Positions 1 to 11,911 are shown, counted from the first letter of the stretch. The stretch is 64,000 nucleotides of DNA from Burkholderiales bacterium (GCA_036262035.1 DATAJS010000022.1:1-64000), one strand, 5' to 3'. The notes: a model not told the origin generated them from the sequence alone. Numbers and translations are program-made.

Positions 1-260
1 ACTCGAAGTAGGTGGCCTAAACGACGCAATATAAAGCGTCGTTGACCCTGTATAAATTGTAACCACGGCAAAATAGTCGCACAGGTTCAGCGCCTTGGCT
101 GCAAAATAGTAAGGTCTGACAAAAAAAGCAAACGCGTCAGGAGCGCCGGGGTGCGCGCGTCGCTTGCGGCACTCAACCTGCAACCATCGCGTGCCACCTT
201 CGCAGCCACGGTCGGGCGCGGGCTTTGAGCCCGTAAAGGGTCCGAGGAGCGCCCGGTCAA
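1..260. other. Left-edge non-coding stretch with a small hairpin
   Basis: I see no convincing gene here; the short ORFs in both strands are arginine/serine-rich GC shadows. Positions 20-27 (AACGACGC) and 36-43 (GCGTCGTT) form a perfect 8-bp inverted repeat with an AT-rich 8-nt loop, which could be a weak terminator or part of an element truncated by the window edge. The stretch is bounded on the right by a copy of the dispersed GGATTCCCG repeat. Confidence 0.4.
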
Positions 261-402
261 AGTCAAAATGGGTTCCCGATCGCGCAACAGCGCGCGTCGG
301 GAATGACGGTGTAAGGCTGACGCGGGTCGGGAATGACGGATTCGATCAGAGGCGCGGCATTCTCGAGACAATTCAAAACGGATTCCCGCCTTCGCGGGAA
401 TG
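261..402. repeat. Dispersed repeat family R2 (GGATTCCCG...CGGGAATGAC), two half-elements
   Basis: Positions 261-309 carry the 'B' half (AATGGGTTCCCGATCGCG ... GTCGGGAATGACGG) and 371-402 the 'A' half (GGATTCCCGCCTTCGCGGG plus flank). A fragment, GTCGGGAATGACGG, lies between them at about 327-340. The same two halves recur at 27331-27420, 35499-35640 and 55391-55478. Each half is a self-complementary hairpin. The arrangement is like a REP/BIME pair. The A half supplies the last codons of the gene ending at 373. Confidence 0.85.
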
Positions 403-903
403 GCGAGACCGTCGCAGCGTCGCGTAAAGCACGAGCGCCGGCACCCACACCCAGACGATCTCCGAGGTCAGCACTTCCAGCCCTCGCTCGGAAAAGAACC
501 GCCGTATTCCCAGCGGCGACACTTCGATCGGCGTCCACGGGAAGAAGTAGCGCTCGTCGTCCAGCGGCCAGAGCAGCGGGATGCCCGATCCGCCGTTGGT
601 GCACATGTCGAGCAGCGGGTGAGATAAGAGGCAGACGAAGACGAACAGGAACGCTTTGACGTGCGTCGTGCGCAGCGCGCGTGCGATGAGCGCCGCGCAC
701 AACGCACCAAACAGCGCGGCGAGCGGCGTGTGCGTGATGCCGCGATGCGCGATCGCGGACCAGTAATGGCTGATGTACACGTCGAGATCCGGCGCCATCG
801 AGGCGGCGACGCCGGCGAGCAGCAGCCGGCCGGAGATCGCACGCGAACCGAGTCCGAATCCGATCGCCAAAGGCACCGCGGGATGCGAGAGGATGGTCGG
901 CAT
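373..903 (-). CDS. YdjM-like membrane-bound metal-dependent hydrolase family protein
   Basis: A 176-residue integral membrane protein beginning MPTILSHPAVPLAIG. It carries histidines typical of the YdjM/LexA-regulated metal-dependent hydrolase family: HP near the start, an APDLDVY segment with an acidic pair, AHRGITHT, and a late SHPLLDMCTNGG. Several hydrophobic segments follow. The ATG overlaps the stop of the upstream phosphatase gene as TGATG, so translation is probably coupled. The last ten or so residues (HSREGGNPF) are encoded by the dispersed R2 repeat at 371-402, so the original stop was lost or displaced by the repeat. The true substrate of this family is unknown. Confidence 0.8.
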   Translation of the reverse strand: MPTILSHPAVPLAIGFGLGSRAISGRLLLAGVAASMAPDLDVYISHYWSAIAHRGITHTPLAALFGALCAALIARALRTTHVKAFLFVFVCLLSHPLLDMCTNGGSGIPLLWPLDDERYFFPWTPIEVSPLGIRRFFSERGLEVLTSEIVWVWVPALVLYATLRRSRHSREGGNPF

Positions 904-1925
904 CAGGATTTCTCTTGTCGTATCTCGGCGAGCGCCGAGCTGTCGATCAGGCCTTCGCCCGCGGCGTGCACCGCCGCGAACTCGCTGTCGGGCGCGAGCA
1001 CGAATTGCGCCCGGCTCGCGCGTATCGCTTCGGTGAGCGCGGCGATCGCCGACAGCCGTTCGGGCCGCGTGTCGATCGAGCGGATGTAGATCGCGAGTAC
1101 GCGGTCGGGGAAGCGCTTCACCACGTCGGCGTAGATCTCCGGATCGCGCTCGGCGCTGTCGCCGATCAGCACGAACGGAAGTTGCGGGTACGCCGCGAGG
1201 ATGCGCTCGATGTTGGCGAGCTTCCGGCTCGGCTGCCGTCGAGCGCCCAGCATCATGCGCGGGCCGAAGTCGCGCAGGAAGATCGGGCCGAGCGGTATCC
1301 GGTTCAACTTGTAGAACTCGACCAGCAGCCCGTAGAGGTTCCACGGCCCGTTGGAGACGTAGAAGATGGGATTCGCCTGGCCGCCCGACGCGCCGTCGTG
1401 CAGCGCGCGATAGAGCGCGGCGATGCCCGCGAACGGCGTGCGGGCGTGCGAGTTGGAGAGCAGCACGGTCGCGAGCATCGAGAGCGTGCTGCCGACGTTG
1501 GTCGTGACGACGGTGTCGTCGATGTCGCTGATGACGCCGTAGCGCGCCTGCGGCGGCGGGACGACGATCTGCGCCGTCGCATCGGACACCCCCGGCACGA
1601 CCGGCGCGTCGGGAAGATCGAGCGCGACCTCATGCCAGACGCTGCCAGCGAGCGGCGCGCCCGCGGGCATGTCGATCGAGAAATACCCTTCGTGGTCGGT
1701 GACGGCGAGCGCTTCGCTCGCTCCGTGGCGCGCCCGCACGCGCGCGTTCGGCACGTCGCGCGTCGCGAAGCGCTTCCACATGTTCACCAGGTTGCGCCAT
1801 CGCGTGTCGTCGGGGTGCGATTCGATCTCGACGACGTACTTGAGCACACGCCCTTGCAGCACGAGGCGCTCGCCCGTGCCGTAGCCCATGTAAGGCTCGA
1901 TCGCCCACTTGCGGGCGTTCCTCAC
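903..1925 (-). CDS. App1 family phosphatase (DUF2183)
   Basis: A 340-residue protein with the App1/DUF2183 phosphatidate phosphatase-like signature. The conserved N-terminal patch IEPYMGYGT lies at about residues 9-17, and the HAD-type motif DIDDT is at residues 134-138, where D134 and D136 are the expected catalytic aspartates. The later segments YVSNGPWNLY and LIGDSAERD match HAD motifs II and IV. I chose the GTG at 1925 because the next ATG (1889) would cut away part of the conserved IEPYMGYGT patch, and longer starts run into the upstream receptor gene. The spacing from the upstream stop is only 10 bp, so it is probably the second gene of a receptor-phosphatase-YdjM unit. Substrate not determinable from sequence. 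Confidence 0.85.
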   Translation of the reverse strand: MRNARKWAIEPYMGYGTGERLVLQGRVLKYVVEIESHPDDTRWRNLVNMWKRFATRDVPNARVRARHGASEALAVTDHEGYFSIDMPAGAPLAGSVWHEVALDLPDAPVVPGVSDATAQIVVPPPQARYGVISDIDDTVVTTNVGSTLSMLATVLLSNSHARTPFAGIAALYRALHDGASGGQANPIFYVSNGPWNLYGLLVEFYKLNRIPLGPIFLRDFGPRMMLGARRQPSRKLANIERILAAYPQLPFVLIGDSAERDPEIYADVVKRFPDRVLAIYIRSIDTRPERLSAIAALTEAIRASRAQFVLAPDSEFAAVHAAGEGLIDSSALAEIRQEKS

Positions 1926-1935
1926 CCGGATGGCG

Positions 1936-2898
1936 CTACTCTCCCTTGATGCCGGCCTGCTTGATGACGCGGCTCCACATCGCCTGCTCGGACTTGATGT
2001 GCCCCGCAAATTCCTGCGGCGTGCTGCCGACCGCTTCCGAGCCTTCGGCGGCGAGGCGCTGCGCCATGTCGGGCGACTTCATGGCCTTCGCGGCTTCGCT
2101 GCCGATCTTGTCGACGATCGCCCTGGGCGTCTTCAAAGGCGCGACGAGCCCGTACCAGTTCACGACGACCACGCCGGGGATGCCCGCTTCGGCCATGGTC
2201 GGCATGTTGGGGAGTGCCTGCACGCGCTTGGGCGGCGTCACCGCGAGCGCGCGCAGACGGCCGGCCGTGATGTGCGGGATCGACGAGATGATCGTGGGGA
2301 ACGACACCGGCACGCGTCCGCCGATGAGATCGCCGTAGGCCGCGCCCATGCCTTTGTACGGCACGTGGACCATCTTCGTCCCGGTCGCGATCTGGAAGAG
2401 CTCGCCTGTCATGTGGATCGGGCTGCCGATGCCCGAAGAGCTGAAGGTGTATTTGCCGGGATTGCCTTTGAGGTGCTGGACGAACTCGAGCGCGGTCTTC
2501 GCCGGTATCGACGGGTGTATCGCCAGCACGTAACCCTGCGCGGTGACCTGCGTCACCGCCGCGAAATCGCGCGCGAGGTTGTAGCGCGACTTGTAGAGCA
2601 GCGGATGGATGATGGGCGTGGTGCTCGCCATCATCAGGGTGTGCCCGTCGGGCGCCGCCGCGGCCAGGATGTCGAGCGCGACCTGGCTGCCGGCGCCGGG
2701 ACGGTTGTCGACGACGACGCTCTGCCCGAGCGCGTCGGAGAGCTTTTGCGCAAGACCGCGCGTGACCGTGTCCATGCCGCCGCCCGCGGCGAGCGGCACG
2801 AGTATGCGGACCGGTTTGGTAGGGAAGCTCTGCGCGTGGGCACAAGCACTGCTTAGTGCGAGCGCCGCCATGCCTGCAATCGCGATCTCTTTCTTCAC
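1936..2898 (-). CDS. Tripartite tricarboxylate transporter receptor, TctC/Bug family (Bug 1)
   Basis: A 320-residue periplasmic solute receptor. Its signal peptide ends in ACAHAQ and the mature protein starts SFPTKPVRILVP. Family signatures are all present: VDNRPGAG, PDGHTL, the HVPYKG loop and a GIPG...YGLVAP segment. I selected the GTG at 2898 because it is preceded by AGGAGG at ideal spacing and gives a complete signal peptide; the first ATG lies inside the hydrophobic core. Known Bug proteins bind carboxylates, amino acids or aromatic acids and deliver them to TctA/TctB, neither of which is in this window. It heads the minus-strand unit with the App1 phosphatase and is divergent from the hybrid kinase gene. 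Ligand unknown. Confidence 0.92.
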   Translation of the reverse strand: MKKEIAIAGMAALALSSACAHAQSFPTKPVRILVPLAAGGGMDTVTRGLAQKLSDALGQSVVVDNRPGAGSQVALDILAAAAPDGHTLMMASTTPIIHPLLYKSRYNLARDFAAVTQVTAQGYVLAIHPSIPAKTALEFVQHLKGNPGKYTFSSSGIGSPIHMTGELFQIATGTKMVHVPYKGMGAAYGDLIGGRVPVSFPTIISSIPHITAGRLRALAVTPPKRVQALPNMPTMAEAGIPGVVVVNWYGLVAPLKTPRAIVDKIGSEAAKAMKSPDMAQRLAAEGSEAVGSTPQEFAGHIKSEQAMWSRVIKQAGIKGE

Positions 2899-2991
2899 GG
2901 TTCCTCCTCGTCTCGCGCGTGGCTGCGGATCGGGTAGGATATCGCGCCAGGCGGCCTCCGTGCCGTCCTTCCTCCGATCGCTCCCCCGCAA

Positions 2992-6108
<3,117 letters not shown>

Positions 6109-6133
6109 ACGCCGGCAAACAAGGCCTTGCCGC

Positions 6134-6964
6134 ATGACCTACGTCGAGCATCGCGACACCTTCGACGAGGAGCTCAAGCTCCTCCTCGAGGCGATCTACT
6201 TCAAGTACCAGCACGACTTCAGGCATTACGCCTTCTCGTCGCTGCGCCGGCGGGTGACGCTCGCGATGCAGCGCTTCGGCTGCCGCAGCGTGTCGCAGCT
6301 CCAGGACCGCGTGCTGCACGAGCCCGAGGTGTTCGGGCAGATGCTGCAGTACCTCACGGTGCAGGTCTCGGAGATGTTCCGCGACCCGCAGTACTTCAGG
6401 ACGCTGCGCGCCGAGGTCGTGCCGGTCCTGAAGACTTATCCCTCGATCAAGCTGTGGATCGCCGGGTGCAGCACGGGCGAGGAAGTGTGGTCGTTCGCGA
6501 TCCTCCTCGCCGAGGAAGACCTGCTCGACCGCACGCTCGTCTACGCCACCGACATCAATGCCGAATCGCTGCAGGCGGCCGAGGCCGGCGTGTACGCGCT
6601 CGACCGCGTCGCGCAGTTCAGCACCAACTATCTTGCCGCCGGAGGCACGCGCTCGCTGTCCGATTACTATCACGCAGCCTACGGCGGCGCGGTGTTCGAT
6701 CGCGCGCTCAGATCGAAAGTGCTGTTCGCCGACCACAGCCTCGCGACCGACACCGTGTTCTCCGAGGTGCACCTGGTCTCGTGCCGCAACGTGCTGATCT
6801 ACTTCGACCGGCCGCTGCAGGATCGCGCCATCGGTCTGTTCCGCGATGCGCTGGTCCACCGCGGTTTCCTGGGGCTGGGCTCCAAGGAAAGCCTGCGGCT
6901 CACGTCGCACGCCGACGCGTTCGCCGAGCTCTCGGCGACTTCGCGGATCTACCGCAAATGCTGA
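6134..6964 (+). CDS. cheR: CheR-type protein-glutamate O-methyltransferase
   Basis: A 276-residue CheR. It has the N-terminal helical domain (RHYAFSSLRRRV), a QVSEMFRDPQYF segment, the SAM-binding WIAGCSTGEEVWS near residue 108, ATDIN near residue 138, and a late VSCRNVLIYFD motif. CheR methylates glutamates on chemoreceptors using S-adenosylmethionine. No methyl-accepting receptor, CheA or CheW is encoded nearby, so the target is probably non-chemotactic or encoded elsewhere. The reading frame overlaps the following cheB by 7 nt, which indicates coupled translation. Confidence 0.92.
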   Translation: MTYVEHRDTFDEELKLLLEAIYFKYQHDFRHYAFSSLRRRVTLAMQRFGCRSVSQLQDRVLHEPEVFGQMLQYLTVQVSEMFRDPQYFRTLRAEVVPVLKTYPSIKLWIAGCSTGEEVWSFAILLAEEDLLDRTLVYATDINAESLQAAEAGVYALDRVAQFSTNYLAAGGTRSLSDYYHAAYGGAVFDRALRSKVLFADHSLATDTVFSEVHLVSCRNVLIYFDRPLQDRAIGLFRDALVHRGFLGLGSKESLRLTSHADAFAELSATSRIYRKC

Positions 6965-7539
6965 GCTTCGACGCGATCGTCATCGGCGCATCGGCCGGCG
7001 GCGTCGAGGCCGTCTCGGCGCTGCTCCACGCGCTGCCGTCGTCGTGCGGCGCCGCGGTCGTGGTCGTGATTCACGTCCCGCCGGGGAACGACAACCTGCT
7101 CGCGCGCGTCCTCGCGCCGCGCTGCACGCTGCCGGTGCGCGAGGCGGCCGACAAGGAACCGGTCGAGGCGGGCAACGTCTACGTCGCGCCGCCGGGCTAC
7201 CACCTCCTGATCGAGCCGGAGAAGACGTTCGCGCTGTCGCTCGACGAGCCGGTGCACTACTCGCGCCCGTCGCTCGACGTGCTGTTCGAATCGGCGGCGC
7301 ACGCCTACCGCGAGCGGCTGCTCGGCATCGTGCTCACCGGCGCCAACGCCGACGGCGCCGAGGGACTGCGCATCGTGCGCGAGCTCGGCGGCACCGGCTG
7401 GGTCCAGCAACCCGAGACCGCTTACGCGCAGGCCATGCCGGCGGCGGCGATCGCGCGCGCGGGCGCCGACCGCGTCGCGACCGTCGCCGAGATCGCGCAG
7501 GCGCTCGGTGCCCTTCACGGCGCAGCAACTACGAACTGA
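6958..7539 (+). CDS. cheB: Stand-alone CheB methylesterase domain protein
   Basis: A 193-residue protein consisting only of the CheB catalytic domain, with no receiver. The serine nucleophile lies in IGASAGGVEA near the N-terminus, the histidine in VIHVPPGND, and the aspartate in VLTGANADGAEGL, giving the full catalytic triad. It would remove methyl esters or deamidate glutamines on CheR targets. With no fused receiver, phosphorylation control would have to come from the partner kinases. It overlaps cheR by 7 nt at its start, and its stop overlaps the next ATG as TGATG. Confidence 0.92.
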   Translation: MLSFDAIVIGASAGGVEAVSALLHALPSSCGAAVVVVIHVPPGNDNLLARVLAPRCTLPVREAADKEPVEAGNVYVAPPGYHLLIEPEKTFALSLDEPVHYSRPSLDVLFESAAHAYRERLLGIVLTGANADGAEGLRIVRELGGTGWVQQPETAYAQAMPAAAIARAGADRVATVAEIAQALGALHGAATTN

Positions 7540-8651
7540 TGAACGAACCGATCAAGATACTCGTCGTCGACGACGTGCCGCAGAACCTGGCGGCGATCGA
7601 GGCCGTGCTCGCACGTCCCGGCCTCGAGCTCCTCAGCGCGCGCTCCGGCGAGGAAGCGCTCGAGCTGCTGCTCGTGCACCACGTCGCGCTCGCGCTCATG
7701 GACGTGCGCATGCCGGGCATGGACGGCTTCGAGCTCGCCGAGCTCATGCGCGGGGCCGAGCGCACGCGCGACGTGCCGATCATCTTCATGACCGCGGCGT
7801 CGCACGATCCGCTGCGCACGTTCAGGGGTTACGAGGCGGGTGCGGTCGACTTCCTGCACAAGCCGATCGACCCGTTGATCCTCAAGAGCAAGATCGACAT
7901 CTTCGTCGAGCTCTACTCGCAGCGCCGCCGCATGCAGGCGCAGCTCGAGGAGCTGCAGCGCGCGCTGCGCCTGAACGAGACGTTCGCGGCGGTGCTCGGA
8001 CACGACCTGCGCAACCCGCTCAATGCGATCTCGATGGGCGCTGAAGTGCTGCTGCAGGTCGCGTCCGACGACAAGGTGCGATCGATCGGCGAGCGCATAC
8101 GCGCCAGCACCCGGCGCATGGCGAAGATGATCGAGCAGCTCCTCGACGTCGCGCGCATCCGCGCCGGCGGCGTGTCGCTCGCGATGAACCCGGGCAACGT
8201 CGCGGACGTGTGCGGCACGATACGCGAGGAGCTCGAAGCCGCGCGCTCGCCGGGGCGCATCGCGGTGAGCTGCAGAGGCGACACTGCCGCGACCTTCGAC
8301 GCCGACCGGCTGTCGCAGGTGTTCTCCAACCTCATCGGCAACGCGCTCCAGCACGGCGCGCCGGAGACGCCGGTGAACGTGACGATCGACGGGGAGGACC
8401 CGCGCGTGGTCACGGTGCGCATCAGCAACGAAGGCGCCATCCCGGCCGAGCGGCTGACGACCCTGTTCGAGCCGTTCCAGTCGATCGGCTCGCAGGGCGG
8501 GCTCGGCCTCGGGCTCTACATCGCCAAGCAGTTCGTGCAGGCGCACGGGGGCGACGTCGCGGCGCGCGCCGAGCCGGCGCAGCACACCACGTTCGAGTTC
8601 TCGATCCCGCGCACGCCGCCGGCGACCGACGGCGGGAAGGTCACGCTCTAG
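7539..8651 (+). CDS. Receiver-histidine kinase hybrid (REC-HisKA-HATPase)
   Basis: A 370-residue soluble protein. The N-terminal receiver has phospho-Asp near residue 54 (LMDVRMPGMDG) and the conserved FLHKP lysine. A short coiled coil follows, then HisKA with GHDLRNPLNA (His near residue 155) and HATPase with NLIGNALQHG and GLGLGLYIAK. There is no membrane segment. It is the last gene of the kinase-cheR-cheB operon and probably receives phosphate from, or passes it to, the large hybrid kinase. Its stop codon is interleaved with that of the convergent gene (the stops share positions 8649-8650), so there is no room for a terminator between them. Confidence 0.92.
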   Translation: MNEPIKILVVDDVPQNLAAIEAVLARPGLELLSARSGEEALELLLVHHVALALMDVRMPGMDGFELAELMRGAERTRDVPIIFMTAASHDPLRTFRGYEAGAVDFLHKPIDPLILKSKIDIFVELYSQRRRMQAQLEELQRALRLNETFAAVLGHDLRNPLNAISMGAEVLLQVASDDKVRSIGERIRASTRRMAKMIEQLLDVARIRAGGVSLAMNPGNVADVCGTIREELEAARSPGRIAVSCRGDTAATFDADRLSQVFSNLIGNALQHGAPETPVNVTIDGEDPRVVTVRISNEGAIPAERLTTLFEPFQSIGSQGGLGLGLYIAKQFVQAHGGDVAARAEPAQHTTFEFSIPRTPPATDGGKVTL

Positions 8652-9130
8652 AGCGGCTGGAGGTCTTTGCCGCGCATGCGGGTGAGCAGCAGCTCGCCGT
8701 CGGGGTCGACGCGAAACTCGCCGTAGCGTGCGGGCTCGTAGCGCGCGGCGGTGCCTTCCTCGAAGAACCACGCATTCGTGGCGAACTTCATCTCGCCCGC
8801 CCGGATACGGTAGCGCAGCCGCAGCTCGTCCGCGGCGAGCGGCCGGCCGTCGTCCATGCGCGCGTATTTCGCGACCCCGTCGGACCCGACGGTGACCACG
8901 ATCCGCCCGTCCTCGGCCTGCCGCGCCTCCCTCAGCGCCGCCTGCGCCTCGCGCGCGATCGCGAAGCTCAGCGCCATGTAATCGCCCTGCATGAGCGAGC
9001 GCGGGTCGACCGGCGCGAGCTCCAGGTAGACGATCCGGCCGCTCTCCAGATGGTGCTCGCGCTGGACGATGCTCCAGTCGACGACCGCGAGGACGCCGAC
9101 GCACGCGACGAGCGCGATCGCGCTACGCAT
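8648..9130 (-). CDS. GDYXXLXY domain protein
   Basis: A 160-residue protein with an N-terminal membrane anchor or signal segment (ALVACVGVLAVVDWSIV) and the eponymous motif QGDYMALSF near residue 50. The rest is a beta-rich soluble domain. Members of this family are characteristically encoded directly downstream of DUF2157/DUF4401 membrane proteins, exactly as here, and are thought to form a membrane complex of unknown function. Its ATG lies inside the end of the DUF4401 gene (8-nt overlap), so the three products are translationally coupled. Confidence 0.85.
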   Translation of the reverse strand: MRSAIALVACVGVLAVVDWSIVQREHHLESGRIVYLELAPVDPRSLMQGDYMALSFAIAREAQAALREARQAEDGRIVVTVGSDGVAKYARMDDGRPLAADELRLRYRIRAGEMKFATNAWFFEEGTAARYEPARYGEFRVDPDGELLLTRMRGKDLQPL

Positions 9131-10181
9131 CGGGGAGCACCCGTTTGAGCAGGAGCGCGCGCGCACCGAGCAGAACCGCGCCGGCGGCGGCGAGCGTGGC
9201 GGCCTTGCCGAGCAGCGTGAGATCGAGGCTGTAGTAATAGCCGCCGATATACCCGAGCAGTCCCGCCAGCCCGAGACCCCACAGCACGACGTTGCCCGCG
9301 GCAAAACCGAGCACCACGATCGCGAGCCCTCCCGCGAACCCGGGCGCGTGCAGCGACGCGGCGCCGAGGAGCGCGGCGGCGAGCACCGCCGCGAGCGCGG
9401 GCCGGTCGGTCAGCCGCCAGCCGGCCCGCCTCACGAGCGCCGCCACCGTAGCGAGCCACACTCCCGCAACGAGCGCTTCGCCTGCGCCGAGGAGCGTAGG
9501 GGGCGGTGCGATGAAGCTCACGTCGAAGAACGCACCGCGGCCGAGCACGGCCGCAGCCTCCATCTGTACGAAGGCGAGCGTGAGGCCGTACGCGATCGGG
9601 GTGACCAGTGAATGCCTGCGTGCGAGCCGTGCTTCGTTCAGCCACAGCCATGCGAACGCCGCGGCGATCGCGCCCGGCGCGACCACGCCCATGCCGGTTC
9701 CGCGCAGCGCTATCGCCAGCGCGGTCGCAGCGGCATACGAGGAGCCCACGCGGTGGAGGTAGCTCGGCATCGCCACCACGAGGCCGGCTTCGAGCGCTGC
9801 GATCACAGAGGCGATGCCCGCGAGCGAATGCGCTTGCAAGGTATCGACCAAGCCGAAGACGAAGAACGCCTGACCGGCGATGCTGATCGCGAGCGCGAAC
9901 ATCGGCGCGAAATCGCCGGCGGGGCCATGCCGGAATATCGCGTAGGCCGCTCCGATCAGCGACGCGCCGATGACGGCGGCGGCGACCGGGCTGTTGACGA
10001 TGAACTGGAAAGCGAGCGCGAAGAACCCGATCAGGAACAGCGCGGCGACGATGCCGGCCGCGCCGAGCATCACGCGCACGTACCACGGCGTCTGCGATTC
10101 GCGCGGCCGCGGCATGTCGCCGTGCGTGAGCCCGGCGCGCGAGAGCGCGTCCCACAGCCTCGTGTCGCGCGCCGCGCTCAT
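9123..10181 (-). CDS. DUF4401 family multi-spanning membrane protein
   Basis: A 352-residue protein starting MSAARDTRLWDAL with about ten hydrophobic segments and few charged residues after residue 35. The cytosolic N-terminus followed by a WYVRVMLGAAGIVAALFL helix is typical of DUF4401 proteins, which pair with DUF2157 and GDYXXLXY proteins. I took the ATG at 10181 because it overlaps the DUF2157 stop by 4 nt (ATGA); longer in-frame extensions run through the neighbouring gene. Function unknown; a structural or transport role in the envelope is inferred only from topology. Confidence 0.85.
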   Translation of the reverse strand: MSAARDTRLWDALSRAGLTHGDMPRPRESQTPWYVRVMLGAAGIVAALFLIGFFALAFQFIVNSPVAAAVIGASLIGAAYAIFRHGPAGDFAPMFALAISIAGQAFFVFGLVDTLQAHSLAGIASVIAALEAGLVVAMPSYLHRVGSSYAAATALAIALRGTGMGVVAPGAIAAAFAWLWLNEARLARRHSLVTPIAYGLTLAFVQMEAAAVLGRGAFFDVSFIAPPPTLLGAGEALVAGVWLATVAALVRRAGWRLTDRPALAAVLAAALLGAASLHAPGFAGGLAIVVLGFAAGNVVLWGLGLAGLLGYIGGYYYSLDLTLLGKAATLAAAGAVLLGARALLLKRVLPDA

Positions 10182-11140
10182 TCGGCGGACTCGGCGGCGA
10201 GCTGTCGCAGCCACCACCCCGATGCGGCCGCCATGCCGATCACCGCGAGCGCGATCAGCAGCGCCGCGCCGGCGCCGCCGCCCAGGGCGAAGAGATGCCT
10301 GCCGAGGAACGCGGTGACGACTACGATCGCGGACAGACAACCGCCCGCCAGCATGAAGAGGTCGCGCCTCAACCGCACGTACACGTAGCCGCCGCACGCG
10401 AGCCATGTCGCATAGGCCAGCACCGCGATCGCATCGCCGGCGTCGCCGTCGAGCACTGCGTGCAGCGCGAGCATCGCGACCGCAACGCCGCTCGCGACCG
10501 CGATGACGCGGGGCGCCCAGCGCGAGGCCAGCCAGTCGATGCGCGTCGCGGCGAGCTCCCACACGGCCAGCGCCAGCGTATTCAGCGCGAAGAGCAGCCA
10601 GAGCGGGCTTTCGCCGGTGAAAACGAAACCGAGCCAGCCCCCGAACGTGCTGAAGTACAGCGCCGCCGCGAGGTTCGCCAGGGCGAGCCACATCACCCAC
10701 AACGCGGCGTAGCGGCCGACGATCACCCACGGCACGATGAGCGCGCCCCAGGCAGCGAAGAGCTCGAAGGTGTCGGCGCCGGTCTGGTAGGTCTGTCCGA
10801 CGAGCGCGAGCAGCGCGCCGAGCACGATGCACGCGACGAGCAGAGCGGCTTTGGCGGAGGCCCTCTCGGGTCCCAGCCGCCAGTACGCGACGACTGCCGC
10901 GACGATCGCGATCTGGAGCAGGCCGAACTTCGCGTAGCGCCCCAGGGCGCTCCAGTTGTAGGCGATGAAGAACACGACTGCGACGCCGAGCGCGGCCGCG
11001 CCCGACCACAACAGCAGCCGATCGAGGAACGTGCGCCAGTGCCTCGCCGACGGCAGCACGCCCGCCGCGGACAGCGCTGCTTGCGCGTCGTCGATCGCCC
11101 CGTGCTCGGTCCACGAGAGGATCGTCGCGCGCTCGCTCAT
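10178..11140 (-). CDS. DUF2157 family membrane protein
   Basis: A 320-residue protein with a soluble N-terminal helix pair (about residues 1-40, WTEHGAIDDAQAALSAAG) followed by roughly nine membrane segments including VVFFIAYNWSALGRYAKFG, the most conserved region of DUF2157. It is the first large membrane gene of the DUF2157-DUF4401-GDYXXLXY set. Its start overlaps the preceding Kazal-like gene by 4 nt and its stop overlaps DUF4401 by 4 nt, so four genes form one tightly coupled operon. The biochemical role is unknown. Confidence 0.85.
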   Translation of the reverse strand: MSERATILSWTEHGAIDDAQAALSAAGVLPSARHWRTFLDRLLLWSGAAALGVAVVFFIAYNWSALGRYAKFGLLQIAIVAAVVAYWRLGPERASAKAALLVACIVLGALLALVGQTYQTGADTFELFAAWGALIVPWVIVGRYAALWVMWLALANLAAALYFSTFGGWLGFVFTGESPLWLLFALNTLALAVWELAATRIDWLASRWAPRVIAVASGVAVAMLALHAVLDGDAGDAIAVLAYATWLACGGYVYVRLRRDLFMLAGGCLSAIVVVTAFLGRHLFALGGGAGAALLIALAVIGMAAASGWWLRQLAAESAE

Positions 11141-11442
11141 TTGGCTTTGGGATCCGGGCATGCGCCGGCGCGATAGCCGACGACCTTGGGATCGCTGCAT
11201 GCGCTGCACGCGTTGCCGCGCGTTTCGTTGACGCTGGAGTCGCAGGGGACGGTCACGCAGCGTTTGCCGGTGTCGACCTGCGCGCACACCGGACGGTACT
11301 CGCGCGTGCAGATCTCCGGACGCGGGTTGCTGCACGCGACGTAAGGCTGCGATGAGGCGGGCTGCGATGGCGGGAGTTGCGGCGCATCCGCGGCGGCGCA
11401 TGCGCCGCTCAGCGCCACGAATCCCAGCAAAGCCGCTCGCAT
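11137..11442 (-). CDS. Small exported cysteine-rich protein, Kazal-like
   Basis: A 101-residue protein with a short hydrophobic leader ending near ACAAAD and nine cysteines (positions 15, 37, 45, 53, 62, 67, 79, 82, 95). The segments CTREYRPVCA and RGNACSACS...YRAGAC resemble the Kazal serine-protease-inhibitor pattern (C-x-x-x-Y-x-P-V-C and G-N-A-C). C15 lies close to a lipobox position, but LSGAC is a poor lipobox. It overlaps the DUF2157 gene by 4 nt, which ties an exported Kazal-type domain to the DUF2157 membrane complex. Inhibitor activity is inference from pattern only. Confidence 0.65.
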   Translation of the reverse strand: MRAALLGFVALSGACAAADAPQLPPSQPASSQPYVACSNPRPEICTREYRPVCAQVDTGKRCVTVPCDSSVNETRGNACSACSDPKVVGYRAGACPDPKAK

Positions 11443-11456
11443 CGTGGGCGACACGG

Positions 11457-11810
11457 CTACTTCTTCGCCGCGCCGACGGTGATCTCGTTCTTCACCGACG
11501 TCACGCCGTGCACGCGCTTCGCGATCTCCTCGGCCTTGGCCGATTCCTGCTTCGACTTGGCGCTCCCCGTGAGCTTGACGACGCCCTTGTCGGTGTCGAC
11601 GTGGATCTTCATCGCGCTCACCGTCTTGTCCTTGGCGTATTCGGCCTTGATCTTGCCGGTGATCGCCGCGTCGTCGATCACTTCGTTGGTCTTCGCGACC
11701 GCCTGGTCGACTTTGCTCGGGGCCTTGTCGGCGGCTTTGTCGGCCGCGCCTGCTGCGGGCGCCAGGAACAGCGCCAGAGCGGCGCAGGTGATCGAGAGCA
11801 GAGCTTTCAT
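11457..11810 (-). CDS. Periplasmic BON domain protein (OsmY-like)
   Basis: A 117-residue exported protein: signal peptide to about residue 23 (LFLAPAAGAADK), a lysine/alanine-rich linker, then one BON domain (DDAAITGKIKAEYAKD through VKLTGSAKSKQES to GVTSVKNEITV). BON domains bind phospholipid or associate with the envelope and are common in osmotic-stress proteins such as OsmY, which has two; this one has a single copy. A strong GGAGGTAACC precedes the ATG. It probably starts the transcript that continues into the Kazal-like and DUF2157 genes (14-bp gap). Confidence 0.88.
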   Translation of the reverse strand: MKALLSITCAALALFLAPAAGAADKAADKAPSKVDQAVAKTNEVIDDAAITGKIKAEYAKDKTVSAMKIHVDTDKGVVKLTGSAKSKQESAKAEEIAKRVHGVTSVKNEITVGAAKK

Positions 11811-11911
11811 GGTTACCTCCGGTTTGCAAAAAACGAAAGGCCCGCGCAGCCGAGGCTCGACATTCCTTCGAACGCCGGAGCGCAGCGGGACGTTGACTTA
11901 CGAGACACCCT

